Positions 17,546-26,573 are shown, numbered from the stretch's first letter. The stretch is 33,765 nucleotides of DNA from JBHGBB01 sp041946755 (GCA_041946755.1 JBHGBB010000015.1:1-33765); one strand, 5' to 3'. The notes: generated by a model not told the origin, from the letters alone. Numbers and translations: made by a program.

Positions 17546-20380
17546 ATGCAATGTGTGGTTAATGGTCAAAAAATCGAAGTCGCTATCTCTTCTGGACAGA
17601 CTTTATTATCGGTTTTACGGGATGAATTAGGATTAACCGGTGCAAAGAATGGATGTGGGATAGGAATTTGCGGAGCGTGTACCGTAATCATGAATAAAAA
17701 TGCAGTTCGTTCTTGTATCATTCCGGCTTATCATGCTGAAGGAAAAGAAATTATTACGATTGAAGGATTAGGAACCTCGGACCATCTGCATCTGATACAA
17801 CAGGCAATCATCAAACATAATGCTGTCCAATGCGGTTATTGTACTCCTGGAATGATTCTTCAGGCGAAATCATTTCTGGATAAGAATCCGAATCCAACTA
17901 GAGAACAAATTCAGCAAGCGTTATCTGGAAACCTCTGTCGATGTACCGGTTATCAGCAGATGATCGATGCCATTATGGAAGCTGCACAGTTACTCCATAA
18001 TCCTCAATTAGTCACCATTCAAAATAGCCAAACTGAAACAGGGAGTCAGTATATTGGTCAATCTATCCCGCGAGTAGATATTTTGGAAAAAGTTATCGGG
18101 AAAACGAAATATACCGCTGATTTAACCGTTCGAGACCTGCAACAGGTAGGTATGAAATCCGACCGGATGCTGCATGCGAAAATAGCTAGAAGTATCCATA
18201 GTCATGCCCGGCTTTTAAATATTGATATATCCCAGATGAAACAAATCAAAGGAGTGGTTACGGTTTTAACTGCTGCAGATATTCCGGGAAATAAATTATA
18301 TGGAAAAGCGGTTGCAGACCAACCGGTATTAGCCTTTGATAGAATTCGGTATTATGGTGAACCAATTGCTTTAGTTGTTGCTGAATCGGAAGCAATAGCT
18401 GAAAAAGCGCTAGCAGCCATTCAGGTAGAATACGATGTATTACCCGGAATATTTGATCCGTATACTGCGATGAATGCTTCTGCCAACGGGATAATGCATA
18501 CCGAGGATATCTATAGTTCACTATTACCGCATAGTAAAGAAGTAGCAACTAAAAATATCCTCTATCATTTCCCGATTCGGAAAGGTGATATTGCTACAGG
18601 ATTTGCTCTTGCCGACCATATTATTGAACGAACATATACGACTTCTTGGGTAGAACATGCTTGTATGGAAACGGAAGTGACGATCGCTTATTATGATCAG
18701 CAGGATAAACTGACTATAGCCGCACCGTCACATAACGTGTATTTCGACCGGCGTGAAATCGCCCGGGTCTTGGGTATAAATAAGGACCAACTCCGGGTAA
18801 TTAAATTACCGATGGGAGCAAGTTTCGGTAAACGGGAAGATATTTATGGACAAATCCTAGCTGCTTTCGCAACGTATCATACCAAACTTCCGGTAAAACT
18901 CGTATTTTCTCGAAAAGAGACCTTTGCCGTAACCACCAAACGGCATCCGATGATTATGCGATATAAAACCGGGATTACTAAAACCGAAAAACTTGTTGCA
19001 CAAGAAATAGAAATAATCGCTGATACCGGAGCTTATGCTTCCTGGGCACCAAATATTATTCGGAAAGCAGCGGTTCATGCTTCAGGTCCTTATGAAATTC
19101 CGCATGTCAAGGTAGATGCGTATGCGGTATATACCAATAACATTCCTGCAGGTGCGATGCGTGGTTTCGGAGCGACCCAAGTTGCGTTCGCGTATGAGTC
19201 GAATATTGATGAAGTAGCGAAAGAAATTGGCATTGATGCGATAGACCTTCGGCGTAAAAATATCTTTAAAAATGGGGCAATGACCACTACCAACCAAAAG
19301 CTTAATTTGAGTTTCGAGCCAATAATTACTTTAGAAACAGCATTGGAAATATTAAAAACAAATCCGAAATCCAAAATCCGAAATCTAAAATTAAAAAAGC
19401 ATGGATGGGGTATAGCAACAACCTTCTATGGTATAGGATATGGCTATGGGATTCCAGATATCGGGACTGCGATAATTGAAATATTCCCCAATGGGAAAGC
19501 GCAGATTGCCACTTCTGCAATCGATTATGGACAAGGATTAGCTACCATTTTCTGCCAAATCGGAGCAGCCTGTCTAGGTCTCAAATTATCCGATGTCACC
19601 ATTATGACCGGAGATACAGAATTGACTCCGGATAGCGGATCAACGGTAGCCACCCGCCAGACATATGTTACCGGCAATGCGGTAAAACTTGCAGCAGAGA
19701 AATTAAAAGATGAGATGATCCAATTTATTATAACCGTATTCCAAGTGTCGGCCGAGAATATCATACTTGATAATAGTATGATTATAATCGATGGGAAAAA
19801 CGCGATACCAATATCAGAAATAATCCAGCAGATGATTGATGCTGGCAGACCTACTAAAAAACAAGCGCGGTTTAAACCATATACCCAACGATTAGACTCG
19901 CAAACCGGGCAAGGAGATGCTTATTCTCCTTATACCTTCGGTACTCAACTTGCAGAAGTTGAAGTAGATTTGCAGACTGGTGAGGTTAAAGTACTCCGCA
20001 TCATCGCCGCTCATAATGTTGGGAAGATGTTACATCCGGAAAATGTTTTTGGTCAAATCTATGGTGGGATATCAATGGGATTAGGAATGGCGTTAACCGA
20101 GCGATTCGAAATTCACCAGGGTAAACCAACGACTACTAATTTCCATCAATATCGGATACCCCAATCAACCGATATGCCGGAACTGATACCAGTAATATTG
20201 GAATATCCCGATTCAGAAGGTCCATTCGGAGCTGTGGGGATAGGTGAGCCGGCAACGATACCAACTGCTCCCGCGATTATTAATGCTATTGCCAACGCTA
20301 CCGGAATCCGGGTCTATGATTTACCGGCAACTCCTACCAAAATCAAACTTGCTATAGAACGAAATCAATCCAAAAAGTAG
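17546..20380 (+). CDS. Fused 2Fe-2S / molybdopterin hydroxylase (xanthine dehydrogenase family)
   Basis: A single chain of about 944 aa joining the two-[2Fe-2S] subunit to the molybdenum subunit of the xanthine/aldehyde oxidase family. The plant-type cluster lies in GCGIGICGACTV, the second cluster in QCGYCTPGM and LCRCTGY. The molybdenum part contains LPMGASFGKRED in the place of the usual FGGKE motif, and near the end GIGEPATIPTAPAI, which holds the catalytic Glu. No FAD subunit is fused or adjacent. Two FeS centres plus Mo without FAD is the plan of Desulfovibrio gigas aldehyde oxidoreductase. The start at 17546 is where the family's ferredoxin fold begins; an earlier in-frame ATG at 17477 would add 23 atypical residues. 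A heptamer repeat is translated near residue 610. Substrate: purine, aldehyde or other heterocycle, not decidable here. Confidence 0.9.
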   Translation: MQCVVNGQKIEVAISSGQTLLSVLRDELGLTGAKNGCGIGICGACTVIMNKNAVRSCIIPAYHAEGKEIITIEGLGTSDHLHLIQQAIIKHNAVQCGYCTPGMILQAKSFLDKNPNPTREQIQQALSGNLCRCTGYQQMIDAIMEAAQLLHNPQLVTIQNSQTETGSQYIGQSIPRVDILEKVIGKTKYTADLTVRDLQQVGMKSDRMLHAKIARSIHSHARLLNIDISQMKQIKGVVTVLTAADIPGNKLYGKAVADQPVLAFDRIRYYGEPIALVVAESEAIAEKALAAIQVEYDVLPGIFDPYTAMNASANGIMHTEDIYSSLLPHSKEVATKNILYHFPIRKGDIATGFALADHIIERTYTTSWVEHACMETEVTIAYYDQQDKLTIAAPSHNVYFDRREIARVLGINKDQLRVIKLPMGASFGKREDIYGQILAAFATYHTKLPVKLVFSRKETFAVTTKRHPMIMRYKTGITKTEKLVAQEIEIIADTGAYASWAPNIIRKAAVHASGPYEIPHVKVDAYAVYTNNIPAGAMRGFGATQVAFAYESNIDEVAKEIGIDAIDLRRKNIFKNGAMTTTNQKLNLSFEPIITLETALEILKTNPKSKIRNLKLKKHGWGIATTFYGIGYGYGIPDIGTAIIEIFPNGKAQIATSAIDYGQGLATIFCQIGAACLGLKLSDVTIMTGDTELTPDSGSTVATRQTYVTGNAVKLAAEKLKDEMIQFIITVFQVSAENIILDNSMIIIDGKNAIPISEIIQQMIDAGRPTKKQARFKPYTQRLDSQTGQGDAYSPYTFGTQLAEVEVDLQTGEVKVLRIIAAHNVGKMLHPENVFGQIYGGISMGLGMALTERFEIHQGKPTTTNFHQYRIPQSTDMPELIPVILEYPDSEGPFGAVGIGEPATIPTAPAIINAIANATGIRVYDLPATPTKIKLAIERNQSKK
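19361..19395. repeat. Heptamer array inside the molybdenum hydroxylase gene
   Basis: AATCCGA, AATCCAA, AATCCGA, AATCTAA, AATTAAA in strict 7-nt phase. Translated in frame it gives the basic stretch NPKSKIRNLKLK, which looks like a surface loop. Confidence 0.88.
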
Positions 20381-20419
20381 GTATAGAGCGCTTTTAAGAC
20401 AGAATTGTGAAACAACTTC

Positions 20420-21751
20420 TTATAATCGATTCCAGAGTTTGCGCGCGAGTTTATTGGCTTTAGCCAGAACGGTTTCTTCATCTATCGAAACCAATCTACC
20501 GGCATCAAGTATTTTTTTACCGTTAATAAATACTGTATCTATTTTCGTCGGTAGCATTCCATAGATGAGATGCGATGCGATATTATCAGAATTAAGTGGA
20601 GTATGTGGATGATAGTCGATGATAATAAGGTCTGCTGCGCTTCCAGGAACAATTATTCCTAAAGGCTGTGCAAAGAATCGGGACGCGATGTTCCGGTTAT
20701 TTTCGATAGCTAATTGTATCGCTTGATTCGGTAGAAATGCTATCGGATTTTTATGTGCTAATTTATGGATAAAACTTGCGGTGCGCAATTCAGTAAATAG
20801 ATCATTACCCAAACCATCGGTTCCTAATCCAACTAATAATCTCTTTTTCAGCATCGCCGGTATCGGAGCAATTCCGACTGCATTATTCATATTTGAACCA
20901 GGATTATGCACCAAGATAGTATCATATTCCTTAAGTCGTTCTATATCAGATTGAGTGATATGGACCCCATGAGCTGCAATAGTTTTTTTACCTAAAATAC
21001 CAAACTTCGCTAGTCGTTCAACTACGGTTTTACCATATTTCTTTTGTGCATGCTGTTGGTCAGCTTTATCTTCAGCAACATGGATATGAAATCCGGAATG
21101 GAGTTCGGTTCCCAATTCCGCTGCTTGTTGTAAGGTGGTATTGTTTATAGTAAAAGAAGCATGCAACCCAAATGTTCCGGTCAAGAGCGAAGTGGCGGAA
21201 GATGAATTCACCTGATTAATCCACCGGAGATTCTCTTGTATCGCTTGTTGCGTTTTCTTTTGTCCATCGCGATTAGAGACTTCATAACATAGATTGGCGC
21301 GTAATCCCAATTCGGATAAGGCAGCAGCGATCGCATCGAGACTTTTAGGGATAGCCGCCGGGCTGGAGTGATGGTCGAAAATCGTTGTGGTTCCCGATTT
21401 AATAATCTGGATTCCAACAACCAATGCGCTATAATAAACATCTTCTAGGGTTAAAACCCGGTCAAGTTTCCACCAAATATTGTCCAGGATACGCAAAAAG
21501 TTTTCTGTTGACCCGGAAATTGGCATACCGCAAGCGAAAGCGCTATAAAGGTGCGTATGCGCATTAATCATTCCGGGAAGGACTAATTTATTATCGAGTG
21601 GATATTGTTTTGCCTGTGGATATTTGCGACATAATACTTCGGAAGAACCAATGTCAGTAATCGTTGCTTTATTGATGGCAATAGCGCCGTTGTTGATGAC
21701 CTGGTTGGTAAGATTAAATGTGACTATAGTGCCATTGGTTAAAAGAAACAT
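20420..21751 (-). CDS. ssnA: SsnA-like amidohydrolase
   Basis: A 443-aa metal-dependent hydrolase of the amidohydrolase superfamily (TrzN/guanine deaminase group), closest by eye to SsnA. Metal ligands are visible: H65 and H67 in NAHTHLYS, His in GFHIHVAED, His in AAHGVHIT and Asp in GLGTDGLGND. The stretch IWWKLDRVLTLEDVYYSALV resembles SsnA strongly, as does the following DHHSSPAAIPKSLDAI. The gene converges on the molybdenum hydroxylase gene with 39 bp between stops. In E. coli ssnA is also grouped with a xanthine dehydrogenase-like gene, so a shared purine or heterocycle degradation route is plausible. The physiological substrate of SsnA is not established. Confidence 0.82.
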   Translation of the reverse strand: MFLLTNGTIVTFNLTNQVINNGAIAINKATITDIGSSEVLCRKYPQAKQYPLDNKLVLPGMINAHTHLYSAFACGMPISGSTENFLRILDNIWWKLDRVLTLEDVYYSALVVGIQIIKSGTTTIFDHHSSPAAIPKSLDAIAAALSELGLRANLCYEVSNRDGQKKTQQAIQENLRWINQVNSSSATSLLTGTFGLHASFTINNTTLQQAAELGTELHSGFHIHVAEDKADQQHAQKKYGKTVVERLAKFGILGKKTIAAHGVHITQSDIERLKEYDTILVHNPGSNMNNAVGIAPIPAMLKKRLLVGLGTDGLGNDLFTELRTASFIHKLAHKNPIAFLPNQAIQLAIENNRNIASRFFAQPLGIIVPGSAADLIIIDYHPHTPLNSDNIASHLIYGMLPTKIDTVFINGKKILDAGRLVSIDEETVLAKANKLARKLWNRL

Positions 21752-21781
21752 AGAATAAAACCAAAGGTTAAGGTATCGGAT

Positions 21782-22675
21782 TTATGGGTTAAGATTGGTC
21801 GCTGGTTTCCTGATTTGGTCGATTTTTATTCTCGCTAAACGCTGCCAGGTCGAGTCAGTGACGGTGTCGACTATTTTTTGATAATAAGTTATTGCTACCG
21901 TAGGCTGGTAATAGGTTTCCTCATAGGTTTTACCAAGTTGAAATAAGGCGAATGGTCGATAGGGACTATCGGGATATTGGTCAACGATTTTTTGCCAAGC
22001 ATTTATAGCGTAAGTAGTATCATGCATTAATAAGGAAACATTTGCTACCATCGCGAGACTATCATCAATAAATGGTCCTTTAACATTATAAAAATCATCG
22101 GTACCAGTAGGATACTGGCGAATAATTAATTCCCATTTCTTTTTTGCTTCTGGGTAATGAGTTAATTTCGCTTCTCCTCGAGCTGACCAAAATAATGCAT
22201 CATCTGCTAATTGATCTTTTGGGTACCGTGCAGAAACCAAATCATATTCAAGAATCGCATGGTGCCAATCATTAAGTGATTCCCATTGTGCAGCAATAAG
22301 CATCATAACTTCTACAGATTGTGGATATTTCGGGAATCGGTTGAGTAGTTGTTCCCAGTGTTGAATAGCCAACTGTGCATCATGGGCTGGATTCGCCGTA
22401 TCGGCATGGATGGTTCCAATAAGATAGAGTGTATCTGCTACTTTAGCGGTTAGGGGGTATTGGGCAATAAGTTTAACTGATTCATTCAATGCATCTTGAT
22501 ACAAATGATTTTGATAATAACTGGAAGCAAGATCAAAAGATTGTCTTGCTTTTTCTTCTGCATAGTAATCGATTTGAGGAACTATCGGTTTTGCTACACT
22601 GGTTACCGGTAGTAAAATCGAGAGAGAGAACATACTCAATAGGAATAAAAAAATATAAAATGTCTTGATTTTCAT
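21782..22675 (-). CDS. Periplasmic TPR protein
   Basis: A 297-aa exported protein with a signal peptide (cleavage near SVAKP, about residue 29) and five to six TPR-like helical pairs of the YbgF/BamD style: ASSYYQNHLYQDALNESVKLIAQYP, then LAIQHWEQLLNRFPKYPQS, and further units ending in PDSPYRPFALFQLGKTYEE. Such proteins act as envelope scaffolds. There is no lipobox Cys. It starts 6 nt after the stop of the related TPR gene and forms an operon with it. The precise role is not recognised. Confidence 0.75.
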   Translation of the reverse strand: MKIKTFYIFLFLLSMFSLSILLPVTSVAKPIVPQIDYYAEEKARQSFDLASSYYQNHLYQDALNESVKLIAQYPLTAKVADTLYLIGTIHADTANPAHDAQLAIQHWEQLLNRFPKYPQSVEVMMLIAAQWESLNDWHHAILEYDLVSARYPKDQLADDALFWSARGEAKLTHYPEAKKKWELIIRQYPTGTDDFYNVKGPFIDDSLAMVANVSLLMHDTTYAINAWQKIVDQYPDSPYRPFALFQLGKTYEETYYQPTVAITYYQKIVDTVTDSTWQRLARIKIDQIRKPATNLNP

Positions 22676-22681
22676 AGCTCA

Positions 22682-23584
22682 CTATTTAAGTTGTTTCAAT
22701 TTTTCCTGGGTTTGGTAGGCAAAAATACTATTCGGGTATTCCCGGGTCAATTCAAGAAGCGCCTGATATTCTTGTCTGGCGAAATCGGACCGAGCGGTTT
22801 TTTGATATAATTCAGCTAGATCGCGATGTGTCAACTGAGCCTGGAAACTATCCGGATATTTTTCGGTCACTCGAGCATATGCCAGTATCATTTGCTGTTT
22901 CTGCTGTTGCATTAATTCTTCTTGTAAAGCGGCTTCTGCATAGAGTTGAACCGGCAGCCGAGGATTGTTGGTTTCATATTGCGCTCGCAGATAATCATCG
23001 GTTTTTTCGAGATAAGACTGGTTTATTCGTTCGTAATGTGCTGCTTGGATTTGTGCAATATAATATGCGGCATACGGGGCGTAAATCGATTGCGAATAAT
23101 TTTGGACTACGCGTTCATAAAATGCCAGCGCATCATATTCATTTTTCTCTTGTTGGAATTTCCGGGCGATATTAAACGGAATTATTGCCGGATCTGAATC
23201 TACTGTCGGGATAAACTCACCGGTTTCATATACATATTGTCGAGCTTGTTTTGCGGAATTTAATATAGAACTATTTGGGTAAGATTGAATCAAAATAGTA
23301 AACTGTATTACCGCTAATTCATATTTCTTAGCATAATAAGCACACCATCCCAGCCGATATCGAGCGAGATCAGCATTCCGGTACTGGGAGTCGATAGAAA
23401 GAAGTTGGAGATATTCACTTTCAGCTGCCGAATATTGCTGGTTCTTGAATAATCCTTCTGCATATTGGAAAATACCATCAATACCCTGAATTTCTTCAGC
23501 TGATAGTGCTAGAGAATTAAAAAATAAAATACCGATTACAATTAGACAACTCGACCACCGAAAATTAAAATGCTCAGAATCCAT
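22682..23584 (-). CDS. Periplasmic TPR protein, upstream paralogue
   Basis: A 300-aa protein with an N-terminal hydrophobic signal or anchor (CLIVIGILFFNSLALSAEE) and TPR-like units (QYAEGLFKNQQYSAAESEYLQLL, YRLGWCAYYAKKYELAVIQFTILI, LAELYQKTARSDFARQEYQALLEL). The ATG at 23584 is preferred to a TTG at 23602; neither has a clear ribosome site. It is the first gene of a two-gene operon with the next TPR protein, which has the same architecture, so the pair probably arose by duplication and may act together in the envelope. Confidence 0.72.
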   Translation of the reverse strand: MDSEHFNFRWSSCLIVIGILFFNSLALSAEEIQGIDGIFQYAEGLFKNQQYSAAESEYLQLLSIDSQYRNADLARYRLGWCAYYAKKYELAVIQFTILIQSYPNSSILNSAKQARQYVYETGEFIPTVDSDPAIIPFNIARKFQQEKNEYDALAFYERVVQNYSQSIYAPYAAYYIAQIQAAHYERINQSYLEKTDDYLRAQYETNNPRLPVQLYAEAALQEELMQQQKQQMILAYARVTEKYPDSFQAQLTHRDLAELYQKTARSDFARQEYQALLELTREYPNSIFAYQTQEKLKQLK

Positions 23585-23634
23585 GTTGGGTTCAGTTACC
23601 AATAAGGCAAGAAACTACTTTCAGAATAAATAAC

Positions 23635-23677
23635 AAAAGGTGATCCTGTTATGCAACTTATTTCAGGATCACCTTTT
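23635..23677 (-). terminator. Intrinsic terminator after the pilin gene
   Basis: Perfect 14-bp arms AAAAGGTGATCCTG (23635-23648) and CAGGATCACCTTTT (23664-23677) flank a 15-nt loop. Read on the minus strand, the stem lies 26 bases after the pilin stop and ends in a TTTTGTTATTT tail. It separates the pilin gene from the TPR operon. Confidence 0.82.
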
Positions 23678-23703
23678 AAAATTAAGCTATATAAAACAAA
23701 TAA

Positions 23704-24387
23704 CTACGGTCCACGACGCCATAGATCCCCAGAACTGGTTGTTCCGTTGGTCGGATCATAGGTTTTTCCACTAGTTGCTAATGGATTAGCATTATCACAC
23801 TGCATGAAATCCGGTGAGCCCATGCCATAACTATCAATCCAGCATGATTCTTCACGAAGATCACCTGCGCCAGTTCCTGCGCCAGTATTACCATCGACTA
23901 CGTCTGGTCCATAACTTGTGACAATCCAGCCAGATGCCGGCCAAATTCCACTGTAGTTACGATCAGTACCGATAGCTCCTGCAACAGCACTACCTGCACC
24001 GCCACTATATCCTGGACCTCCACCATATTCATAATACCCTCTACCATTCTTTTTAAATGGGTCTCGTGGAACTGAAGTGATATAAGATATTGGTGTGGTT
24101 AATCCGTAAGGAACTAGACCACCATCTTCACCTGCACCATAACCTGGTGTACCATCACGGGATTCTGGTGGATAGAATTCACCTCGTCCTGGTGATGGAT
24201 ATACGTTGGCATCAATGAAATATGCTTCCAATCCGGTGGCTAACATGTTCTGTTCGCCTTTAGCCCGTGAAACTTTCGATCGAGTCTGTGCCGCTAAAAA
24301 GTTCGGAATTGCGATAGCTGCTAAGATTGCAATAATAGCGACGACGATTAATAACTCGATCAGTGTAAATCCTTTGTGTCCCCTCAT
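23704..24387 (-). CDS. Type IV pilin / type II pseudopilin-like protein
   Basis: A 227-aa class III prepilin. The leader MRGHKG is cut before F (G6|F7), mature residue 5 is Glu (FTLIE), and a 20-odd residue hydrophobic helix follows (LLIVVAIIAILAAIAIPNFL). The next segment (RSKVSRAKGEQNMLATGLEAYFIDANVYPSP) is typical of GspG-like proteins of many uncultured bacteria, and the body is rich in Gly, Tyr and Pro, ending YDPTNGTTSSGDLWRRGP. AAAGGAGGG eight bases upstream of the ATG is the strongest ribosome site in the window, and an efficient terminator follows, so this is a highly expressed single-gene unit. No secretion ATPase or prepilin peptidase is nearby. It could be a structural pilin or a major pseudopilin. 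Confidence 0.9.
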   Translation of the reverse strand: MRGHKGFTLIELLIVVAIIAILAAIAIPNFLAAQTRSKVSRAKGEQNMLATGLEAYFIDANVYPSPGRGEFYPPESRDGTPGYGAGEDGGLVPYGLTTPISYITSVPRDPFKKNGRGYYEYGGGPGYSGGAGSAVAGAIGTDRNYSGIWPASGWIVTSYGPDVVDGNTGAGTGAGDLREESCWIDSYGMGSPDFMQCDNANPLATSGKTYDPTNGTTSSGDLWRRGP

Positions 24388-24462
24388 TCAATTATCCCTC
24401 CTTTCTATTGAAAATTTACCTATAGCCGAGTCGAAATTTTTTCCCTCGCTAATAGTCTAGAC

Positions 24463-24478
24463 CATTTTCCGTAAAATG
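24463..24478. promoter_or_regulatory. Small palindrome upstream of the pilin gene
   Basis: CATTTT and AAAATG flank CCGT, about 75 bases upstream of the pilin ATG in an AT-rich leader. It could be an operator half-site pair. No sigma-54 GG/GC element or confident -35/-10 pair was found nearby. Confidence 0.25.
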
Positions 24479-24588
24479 TCATCTAAATTCGTAAAAAAAA
24501 AGAATTTATTAAAAAAACCCGGAAAAATGTCTACATATTAATTAAGCAATATACCAGAGAAATGACCCCCTTGTCAAGTTTTTTTTGC

Positions 24589-25905
24589 CTATTTACCCAA
24601 ATTTTCATCGATCTTGTCTTCTATTTCCTTATCCTCAACATGGGCGACAGATTCATATACCGGTTCAGCGGGTGTTTCAGCTGCTTTTGGGAATACCAGA
24701 CGAAGCAGGAGCGGGGTTACCATAGTGGTTACCAGAACCATGATTACCATCACTGAAAAAGTATCTTGCGATATTACCTGATGTGCTAATCCATATCCGG
24801 CAACAATCAACCCGACTTCGCCCCGGGAGATCATTCCTACTCCAACCCGGAGCGATTCCCGATTATTAAATCCGGATAACCGGGCACCCAGCCCGCATCC
24901 GATGATTTTGGTTAAAATCGCTATCGCGATGATAATCAAAAGAAACCCGAGTTCATTTCCTAATTCCCGGCCATTGGCTTTCAGACCAATACTGATGAAA
25001 AATATCGGGACAAACATCGAATAGGTTATCGGATGAATCCCCTGGTCGATTTGCTTTTTAAATTTCGTTTGGGCGAATAGTACTCCGGCAATATACGATC
25101 CGGTAATCGCCGCTACTTTCCCGAAATATTCCGCTGCCCAGGCATAGAAAAATGCGACCACGACAACAAATGCCATCAGCGCTTGGCTAGCCGGGATTTT
25201 AACCACTTTTTCGGTCAGTTTTCCTAAGAATTTATGGCCCAAATATATCGAAATAACGAAGAATAGAGTCATCTTGACGGTAATCCAAAAAATACTTTCC
25301 TGTTCAGCTGAGGCGGCTATTCCGTTAGTGGCTTGGACTCCAGCGAAAGCTACCACTAATGATAGCACGATAATTCCCATAACATCGTCAATCACCGCGG
25401 CGCCGAGGATAGTCGATCCTTCTTTCGATTTCAGAGCTTTAAGTTCCATCAAAGTTTGGGCTGAAATGCTGACGCTGGTTGCGGTTAATATTGCACCGAT
25501 AAACCAGCCGGTCGACCAGCTATAATTATTATAAAAATGACAGATTAATAACGCGCTTATTAACGGTAAAATAACCCCGCCAAACGCTGCCCAAAACGCT
25601 ACTTTGCCAACTCGTTTCATTTCAACTAAATCGGTTTCCATACCGGCAACAAACATCAGCAGGATAACCCCGATTTCAGCTAAATCAGAGACAATCTCCA
25701 TTAATTGTTTGGGTTCGGTAAATCCTAACCAGGGAATAATTTGCCGAAGTTCCAGGATATTCAATACTGTTGGTCCTAATATCAATCCAGCAAGGATTTC
25801 TCCGAATACTGCCGGTTGCCCGAATCGGGTTGATAACGCGCCAGCAAGTTTCGCAATAACGATGATAATTGAAATCAGCAGTATTAATTGTAATAGATGA
25901 CTCAT
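24589..25905 (-). CDS. CPA2-family Na+(K+)/H+ antiporter
   Basis: A 438-aa inner-membrane antiporter with about twelve to thirteen helices. Family marks are FGEILAGLILGPTVL near the N-terminus, the AAVIDDVMGIIVL segment containing the Asp-Asp pair typical of electrogenic (NapA-like) exchangers, and GMISRGEVGLIVAG. The C-terminal tail is short and charged, without a TrkA-N domain. The start at 25905 (MSHLLQ) is chosen because the upstream extension to 25971 is the translation of a palindromic repeat and unlike the family. The gene follows atpC by 141 bp in the same direction and may be read through from the ATP synthase operon, linking ion homeostasis to the proton force. Confidence 0.9.
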   Translation of the reverse strand: MSHLLQLILLISIIIVIAKLAGALSTRFGQPAVFGEILAGLILGPTVLNILELRQIIPWLGFTEPKQLMEIVSDLAEIGVILLMFVAGMETDLVEMKRVGKVAFWAAFGGVILPLISALLICHFYNNYSWSTGWFIGAILTATSVSISAQTLMELKALKSKEGSTILGAAVIDDVMGIIVLSLVVAFAGVQATNGIAASAEQESIFWITVKMTLFFVISIYLGHKFLGKLTEKVVKIPASQALMAFVVVVAFFYAWAAEYFGKVAAITGSYIAGVLFAQTKFKKQIDQGIHPITYSMFVPIFFISIGLKANGRELGNELGFLLIIIAIAILTKIIGCGLGARLSGFNNRESLRVGVGMISRGEVGLIVAGYGLAHQVISQDTFSVMVIMVLVTTMVTPLLLRLVFPKAAETPAEPVYESVAHVEDKEIEDKIDENLGK

Positions 25906-25914
25906 ATCTATCTC

Positions 25915-25943
25915 AATCAGATTGGCAGATTGCAAATCTGATT
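25915..25943. repeat. Palindrome family B, copy 3
   Basis: Arms AATCAGATTGGCAG and TTGCAAATCTGATT form an imperfect stem. It sits nine bases upstream of the antiporter start. Confidence 0.7.
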
Positions 25944-25966
25944 TAACTCTGATTTTAAATGAGTTA

Positions 25967-25993
25967 AGCAAGTTCCCTATTAGGGAATCTGCT
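25967..25993. repeat. Small palindrome upstream of the antiporter
   Basis: TTCCCTA and TAGGGAA around one T, with outer AGCA/TGCT pairing. It lies between atpC and the antiporter, next to palindrome family B. Confidence 0.6.
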
Positions 25994-26046
25994 CAATATT
26001 ATTCCTATAAATAAGTGTTAAAAATGGTATAAAATAATCTAATTTT

Positions 26047-26466
26047 CTATTTCTTAGGATTATGCCCGTTAAATATTTCTATCCGGTTTAATGCCCGTTC
26101 TAAACAAGCTTCTGCATGAGTGAACTCGACCGAATCCCGGGTACTTTGAGTTAGGATTTCCCGAGCCCGGGTTTCGGCTTGTTGCGCCCGCATAAGATCA
26201 ATATCTTCAGCTTTTTCTATCGCATCAGCGAGAATAGTCGCTTTATTTCCGGCTACTTCCAGGAACCCGCCGCTAATCGCAAAAAAGGTTTCCGAATCGG
26301 TAGTATCTTTAATGGTCAACTTACCGGGAACCAGGCTGGTTAAGATCGGGGTATGATGCGCTAATATCCCTAAATACCCTTCGCTACCAGGGGCGATTAA
26401 CGACCGGATTTGCTGTTCTATGATCTTTTTTTCCGGGGTAACGATAGTTAATAAGTACGATTCCAT
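26047..26466 (-). CDS. atpC: ATP synthase epsilon subunit
   Basis: The 139-aa epsilon subunit of F1, part of the rotor stalk and inhibitor of idle hydrolysis. The N-terminal beta-sandwich reads LTIVTPEKKI, GSEGYLGILAHHTPILTSLVPG and FAISGGFLEVAGNKATILAD, and a helical hairpin follows (AQQAETRAREIL...). It is the last gene of the atp operon, 146 bp after atpD, with a perfect 17-bp stem in the gap. Ribosome site is weak. Confidence 0.96.
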   Translation of the reverse strand: MESYLLTIVTPEKKIIEQQIRSLIAPGSEGYLGILAHHTPILTSLVPGKLTIKDTTDSETFFAISGGFLEVAGNKATILADAIEKAEDIDLMRAQQAETRAREILTQSTRDSVEFTHAEACLERALNRIEIFNGHNPKK

Positions 26467-26532
26467 ATATACAATTGAAAATAATAGAGTTAATCTGTTT
26501 TATCAACCTTTTTTACTATTGAAGTGACAGTG

Positions 26533-26573
26533 GAGAGATACCAGAGCGGCTTCGACCCGCTCTGGTATCTCTC
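26533..26573. repeat. Palindrome family C, copy 2, in the atpD-atpC gap
   Basis: Perfect 17-bp arms GAGAGATACCAGAGCGG and CCGCTCTGGTATCTCTC flank a 7-nt loop. The core matches 8748-8780. No T-tract follows on the minus strand, so it is more likely an RNA-processing or attenuation structure than a terminator. Confidence 0.85.

Noticed and set aside
22828..23197. Two overlapping plus-strand open frames within the TPR gene
   Set aside because: They are complementary to TPR coding sequence and show no ribosome site or domain.
25906..25971. N-terminal extension of the antiporter
   Set aside because: It translates a palindromic repeat and is followed by a normal family N-terminus at MSHLLQ.
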